The position numbers and the translations under genes were made by a program. This document shows, piece after piece, positions 22,562 to 27,401 of a stretch of 27,401 bases of DNA. Where the stretch lies: positions 1-27,401 of the forward strand of contig KZ992596.1 in assembly GCA_003614735.1 (NCBI GenBank). The letters run 5' to 3'. The notes beneath the pieces are model-generated. The model worked only from the letters and a program-made list of their open reading frames with translations. It searched no databases and was not told where the DNA came from. This DNA is from Thamnocephalis sphaerospora. Lineage: Eukaryota > Zoopagomycota > Zoopagomycetes > Zoopagales > Sigmoideomycetaceae. Every line of letters begins with the position of its first letter. The first letter of the stretch is position 1.

Positions 22562-25500
22562 ATGCCAGGCGACCCCACCTCTGGACACCACGGCGAGTTG
22601 GGCTCTGCAGGAGCAGGCGCAGCGTCGCCTGCACTAAACGGTACGTTCGACACCAGGTTGCACAAGACGGGATGGTATGGGCTGGAGACGACCGCCGTCA
22701 CACGCGTGAGCATTGGCACGCTCGGACGCGCGCTCGCCAGTGGCGCCGTGTACGCGGGCGGCTCTGATTGACCGCCATTATCTAACCGTCATACGCTGCT
22801 TTTTCACGCTTGGATTCTCTGGATGGCATCTTGGACGTCTGGAATCGGGATGCGCACGGACACTGCGGGTCGCCATGCTCATATCAACGACCGACACTTG
22901 CAGGCACCGGCCGTACGGGCGGCAGCGGCCATGCACGAGCCTTCGGACGGGCCCGGCCCTCGATGGTAGCGCCTTTGCCGGTGGACATTCCCAGCAAACG
23001 CATGGAAAAGAAGGGCACGGCCACGCCATCGAGTGGCTCTGTGTGGGGTAAACCGGCCGTGCCGACCCCGCGCCACGAAGGCACCAGTGCCCCGGCCGAG
23101 GAAAGCACACCGCAGACTGCAGCATGGCGTCCAAAGGCGGCCGAGCAGGGTCGACGTGCTGCAGATGTAAAGGCGCCCAATCTGCTGGCCGCCAGCACCA
23201 GCGAGTTTCCCACCGCGGCCGAAGCGTTTAGGGCCGATACAAAAGGTAGGCACCCTGCTGATCGCTCATTGGACATTGCTCGACAAGGATGGGTGACTGA
23301 CCATGGCACACTGGCGACGACGCATAGCACGCGGGCGGCCTAGTCCAGCTAGCATAGGTGAGCGGGAATGGCATGTTTGCCTGTTTGGTCATGCTGCTGG
23401 GATGGTTGGATATACGAGTGGCCATATGCTTATGCACTGCACCAATGCGTATGGCGTATTCATCACAATGCATGGCTAGGCACGAGCAAGCCGATCACCC
23501 CCGCGGTCAACTCGCCCAATCCGTCGACGTTTGCGCATCGCAAAAACAAACTTTCATTGGACGAAAAGTGGGATGAGGTGAGGACATGTGCCCGGAACTG
23601 TGGCCACGATAGCGGCGGCTGACCGTGTGTTTGCCTTGTCTAGATGTCGGACAACGGCATGGACTTTTCCCAGGATGTGATTGAGTTTGCCGATGGCAAA
23701 GTGAAGATCAGCGGCCGCATGTCCCCTATCCGCGGACTAGGCCTGTCGGCACCAACACGCCTGGAAGCCGGTGATGCCAAACTGTGCAGTGGGCCAAACG
23801 CGGCACGTCGACGTGAGACGGACCATGTCGGTGCTGAGCGTCACGTTGAAACATATACGCGCCCACAGGACGGCAGCCGATCACGCACACGATTGGCCGC
23901 CCCTACGGCTAGTCTACGCGCTCGGTCTAGCGACGCCTATATGCACGTGTCCACGACGCCATCGCGTCGACCAGGCACGGAGGTGTCGTCGATCACCGGC
24001 CAAAGTCGGGATGATGTTCGTGATCGTCGGGATGGCCCTGGTACGCGATACTCTGGTGCAGATCAGTCGCATCCATCACTGCGATCGCGCTGCTCATCGC
24101 CGCAACTGCATGGTGGCAACGCAGAGCAAAAGTCGAGTGCAGATTCGTCCAGCTACCGACCCGCCGGAGCATCTGTTTTGGATGAGGCGGAACACACAGC
24201 AGCATTGACCAATGATGGTGGCCACACGGCTGATGAGCGCAGCGTGGAAGAACACGCTGCTGGTCAGGTATCCAAGTCTGAGAGCGCGTACAAAGCTGCC
24301 TCGTCGGCCGACATTGAGCGCGCACAGTCCGACTATATGCATTCAGCCATTGAGCGAGCTCGTCGGCGTCGCGAAGAGGAAGAAAAGCAGGAGCGCGAAG
24401 CTCGAGAGAAGCGCATTGCGGAGAGGCTTCGTGTACTGGACGAGCGGGCACGGTTACGCGGGGATGAAGATGTCAGTCAGGCTGCTGGTGAACGCACTGC
24501 GCCCCGTGCTGATGAACGAGACGAGGCACCGCGGAACGACACAGCGCATACAGGTAGATTGACTGGTGGCGAGTTTACTTGAAGTCTCTACTAATCTACG
24601 CTGACATATGCAATACTAGGCTCGTCGCATGCTTCGCCTTATCAGCCGCAGCAACGACGTGTTGCTTTGCAACGTGGGCCCAGCGGTGGCTGTGGTGGCC
24701 AACGACGAAGCGGCATGTCTGATATTGACCGCGTGATGGACGCCATCAAGCAACAGATGACGGGGGTGGAGATTGACACTTCGGTCACGTCAGGCACAGC
24801 ACTGCTGCAAGATACCACGCAACGTTTGGGGGATCGCCGTGCACTGTCAGCCGCTGCAGCACGAGGTGGCACCACCCGTTCGTCAGAGGCTGGACAGGAT
24901 GTATATGAAGGAGGTCGCAGCACGCTACACGCGCCCAATACCAGCACCGTGAGTCCCATGTCAAGCCGACGATCCGTAACAGCCGACGATGGCCGTGTAT
25001 CCGTAGCCGATCGGGCTGCGTCGTGGTGGCGATCAAAGGAGGTGTCGTCTTCACCACTAGCTGCTGCTGCTACTACTGCTACTGCTGCTACTGCTGCTAC
25101 TACTGCTACTACTGCTACTGTTGCCCCTGTTTCCGTCACTTTTGAACAGGGTAACGATGTGGACAATGGTGTGCGGAAAGAGTCGATGCCGACATTCCAC
25201 CCGCCATCGTCGCTTGTCGCAGAGGATGTGATAAAGCACGATGTACAACCACAGCGGGTGTCGCCTCATGCATCACCCAAGAGTTTTGCAGCGCCCCATC
25301 CCGCTTGTACTGCTACGATCGCACGCTCCATGGACGTCCAGGCGTCTACGGATGCCACGGTGAGAACCGCCAAAACAGCAGTTGCCGTAACGATTGCCAC
25401 CACTGCCGGCCATGCTGCGGGAAAAGAGGATGAGGTTACAAAGCCGGCGGTGCAAGCATACCGTCCACCGGCGCTACGACGAACTCAACACTTTAGCTCG

Positions 25501-27401
25501 GGCACCGAGAATACGACACTCTCAAACACACCGCGATCTCCTCCACCGGTAGCAAGTACAATTCCCTGGCGTCGCCAAACTGGCGTGGATGTCAAGCCAA
25601 TGAACACAGCGGCATCAGCACCGTCCCCGACAACATCATCGCCAACATCAGCATTAGCACCAGTAGTAACAGCAGTGTCAGGGTCTGTTACACATGCGCT
25701 TGGCGGAGCAGACAGCGCGACGCCCAGCATGGATGATGTAAAGCCAGCGGTAGTCAAGCTGGCCATGGTAGAACACGCGACAGCCGAGACTGACGCCGCT
25801 GCACCTGCTGTCATTGAGTCTATCATGGCGGAGTCCAGCACGACAGAGTCTATTGATGCTGTGGCTGATAAGCAGCCCGCCGATAAGGAAGCCATGTCAG
25901 GTTCTCGGGCACCATCACCCTGTGAATTGCCTGCTTCGGAGTCGACTGTGAACGTGGAGAAGCCAGCTGTGCCGGTGATAGCATGTACAGTGTCGACGCT
26001 CGCCGAGGATCAGCCGCTGGAGGAGGACACTGTCGATACTCGTGAGGAGGACATGACCACTGGCAACGATGACAAAGAGTCCTCGCTGGCCGATGGCGAT
26101 GCCGCCAGCGCAGCCGACACGGAAGGCAGTGCTAGCACGGGAAAAAAGAGCCGCCGCGGGCGTCGGGGTCGGAAGCGTGGCGACAAGGACAAGATGCAGG
26201 ATGCAGCTGGGAACGCCATGATGGTGACGCTCTCCGGCGACAGCACCGACGCCGACATGCTAGGCGCTGTTGACGTCGACGTACGTGCACTATCTGTGTC
26301 CACCGTGGATGAACATACCGAAAATGCGGTATCTCCGTCGCTAGAGGATGATACGATTACTGAAGAAGTGGCGCCGATGGTTTCGCTCACATCCTCATCC
26401 TCATCATCGCTATCTGACCGACGCCGTCAGCGCCGTCGTGAACGCCGGAAAAAGAGTCAACGCGAATCGCAGGCGGATGATGAGCGAGGTAGGCAGGCAA
26501 AAACACGCGAACACCCGTAGCGCAAAACTAACGATATGGACACGCGACAGATGCCGAGCCCATGAGTGCGGGTGTTGACGGCAATACCGGACCCTTTTTG
26601 CTGGACGCAGTAGCGCCGTTGGCAGAAGACGCCGATGGCCAGGACGGCTGGCGCCGCACTGCCGAATCCCAAACCGCTGCCACATCAACGAGTAGCGCCG
26701 AATCCAGCGGCACTACGATGGGCAAGGTAAGGCCCGGTGGCGCCGGCATTCCTAGTACCGTTGTCTCACCGCTTGCCTACCCACATAGAATAACGATCCT
26801 GCTGCAGCGTCGCTGCCGGCGGAACCAGCGTCGTTGGCGGCCGATGTGGCACCCGTGTCGGCGGCAATCAATACCAGCGATGCGTCGTCCGGTCTGCTGA
26901 CGCCACCCTCGGATAGCAGTCTGGCCGTAAGCGTGGCGACTGAGCCTCAGATGCAGTCTGCATCACAGCTGTCCACGTCGCCGTTGCCACCACAGGTGCA
27001 GCCGCATCCCCACCCGCGACCGCCCAACTCGGGCGGACGGGCTGGTAAGCGTCATTACGGCGGTGGACCCGGTAGCGCGCACAACACACCGCTTCATCGC
27101 CCCGTCGCCATGCCTGGTCCGGCCCAGCAGGTGGTCTACTATGCGATGCCAGCTGTCGGCTCTCCACGCATGCCAGAGGCCGTGCCCGCCTATGCCATGC
27201 AGGGCGCGCGTCCTGGTCCAACGGCCGCCGACATGAGCGGCGGTGGCGGCTGGGGTGTTGCTGCTCCGATGGCACCAGCCGGACCAGCACACATGTTGCC
27301 TACACACCCGCAGTACATGCCGATGCAGTACATGACGGTGAATCCTTACGTGCAGATGCAATTTGCCAGCGTTCCATACGGAGCAGCTGTCGCCAGCTCG
27401 C
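22562..27401 (+). CDS. Large disordered PRRC2/BAT2-like protein (3' end beyond window)
   Basis: Exons as I read them are 22562-22640, 22904-23245, 23328-23357, 23480-23577, 23644-24553, 24620-26488, 26551-26726 and 26789 onward, all phase-consistent, with 1,372 codons visible. Most of the chain is low-complexity Ser/Thr/Ala/Pro. Recognisable patches are SVWGKP (72-77), NLLAASTSEFPTAAEAF (about 120-138), MDFSQDVIEFADGK (near 190-202), and a charged helix around 405-465 beginning AIERARRRREEEEKQEREA and ending RLRVLDERARL. Further on are YRPPALRR and a basic patch KKSRRGRRGRKRG, then Gly/Pro/Met/Tyr-rich sequence to the edge. Animal PRRC2 (BAT2) proteins have an N-terminal W-G-K/EFPTL region and an ERARKRREEEE...LD helix in the same order, so I infer a distant relative. 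Those bind translation-initiation factors. No folded domain is visible. A La-related or other RNA-binding regulator is the alternative. The first intron (263 bp) has no AG between its CTAAC and the acceptor. ATG has A at -3. Confidence 0.65.
23328..23357 (+). other. Predicted 30-nt microexon of the PRRC2-like gene
   Basis: Exon 2 ends with one base of a codon (23245) and exon 4 starts with two (23480), so direct joining is in frame. Between them, CGCATAG precedes and GTGAGC follows a 30-nt segment that is open and phase 1 at both ends, adding ten residues around RGRPSPAS. A TGAC branch-like site lies upstream. It may be constitutive, alternative or absent. Confidence 0.55.
25060..25124 (+). 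repeat. Imperfect GCT/ACT triplet repeat encoding Ala/Thr
   Basis: About twenty codons of mixed GCT and ACT in the sixth exon of the PRRC2-like gene encode a run of alternating alanines and threonines. On the other strand the same repeat would read poly-serine. It fits the disordered nature of the protein and is probably length-variable. Confidence 0.85.

Overview
The window is nuclear DNA of a fungus, probably a basidiomycete. It holds intron-rich eukaryotic genes with short introns (54-119 bp in the largest gene), GT donors of the gtaagt/gtgagc/gtaggt type, CTAAC- or CTGAC-like branch points and CAG/TAG acceptors. Intergenic DNA is GC-rich with CA/TG and trinucleotide microsatellites. No bacterial signal, transposon, tRNA, rRNA or CRISPR array was seen. 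The lineage within Basidiomycota (smut-related, Malassezia-related or other) is not decided by what I can read.

Layout from left to right. Positions 1-48 are the last codons of a plus-strand gene that converges on the next one. Positions 124-15406 (minus) are a complete cytoplasmic dynein heavy chain gene. I resolved 14 exons; their sum is 14,103 nt, an exact multiple of three, giving 4,700 residues with all four nucleotide-binding P-loops, stalk, microtubule-binding domain and a full C-terminal domain. Positions 15938-16868 (minus) are a five-exon gene for a 217-residue protein of unknown function with a twin CX3C cysteine pattern. Positions 17498-19590 (plus) are an eight-exon gene that reads as the inner-kinetochore protein CENP-L (Fta1 in fission yeast). 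Positions 19591-22561 hold almost 3 kb with no convincing gene, rich in CA/TG/CG alternating tracts. Positions 22562 to the right edge (plus) are a long disordered protein, cut by the window end, whose motifs resemble animal PRRC2/BAT2 translation-associated proteins; one of its exons appears to be only 30 nt.

Two neighbours act on microtubule-based segregation or transport (dynein motor, CENP-L), but nothing shows they are co-regulated. The unknown gene and the CENP-L gene are divergently transcribed from a shared 629 bp interval. Gene models come from splice-phase bookkeeping by eye; cDNA would be the decisive test for individual junctions.
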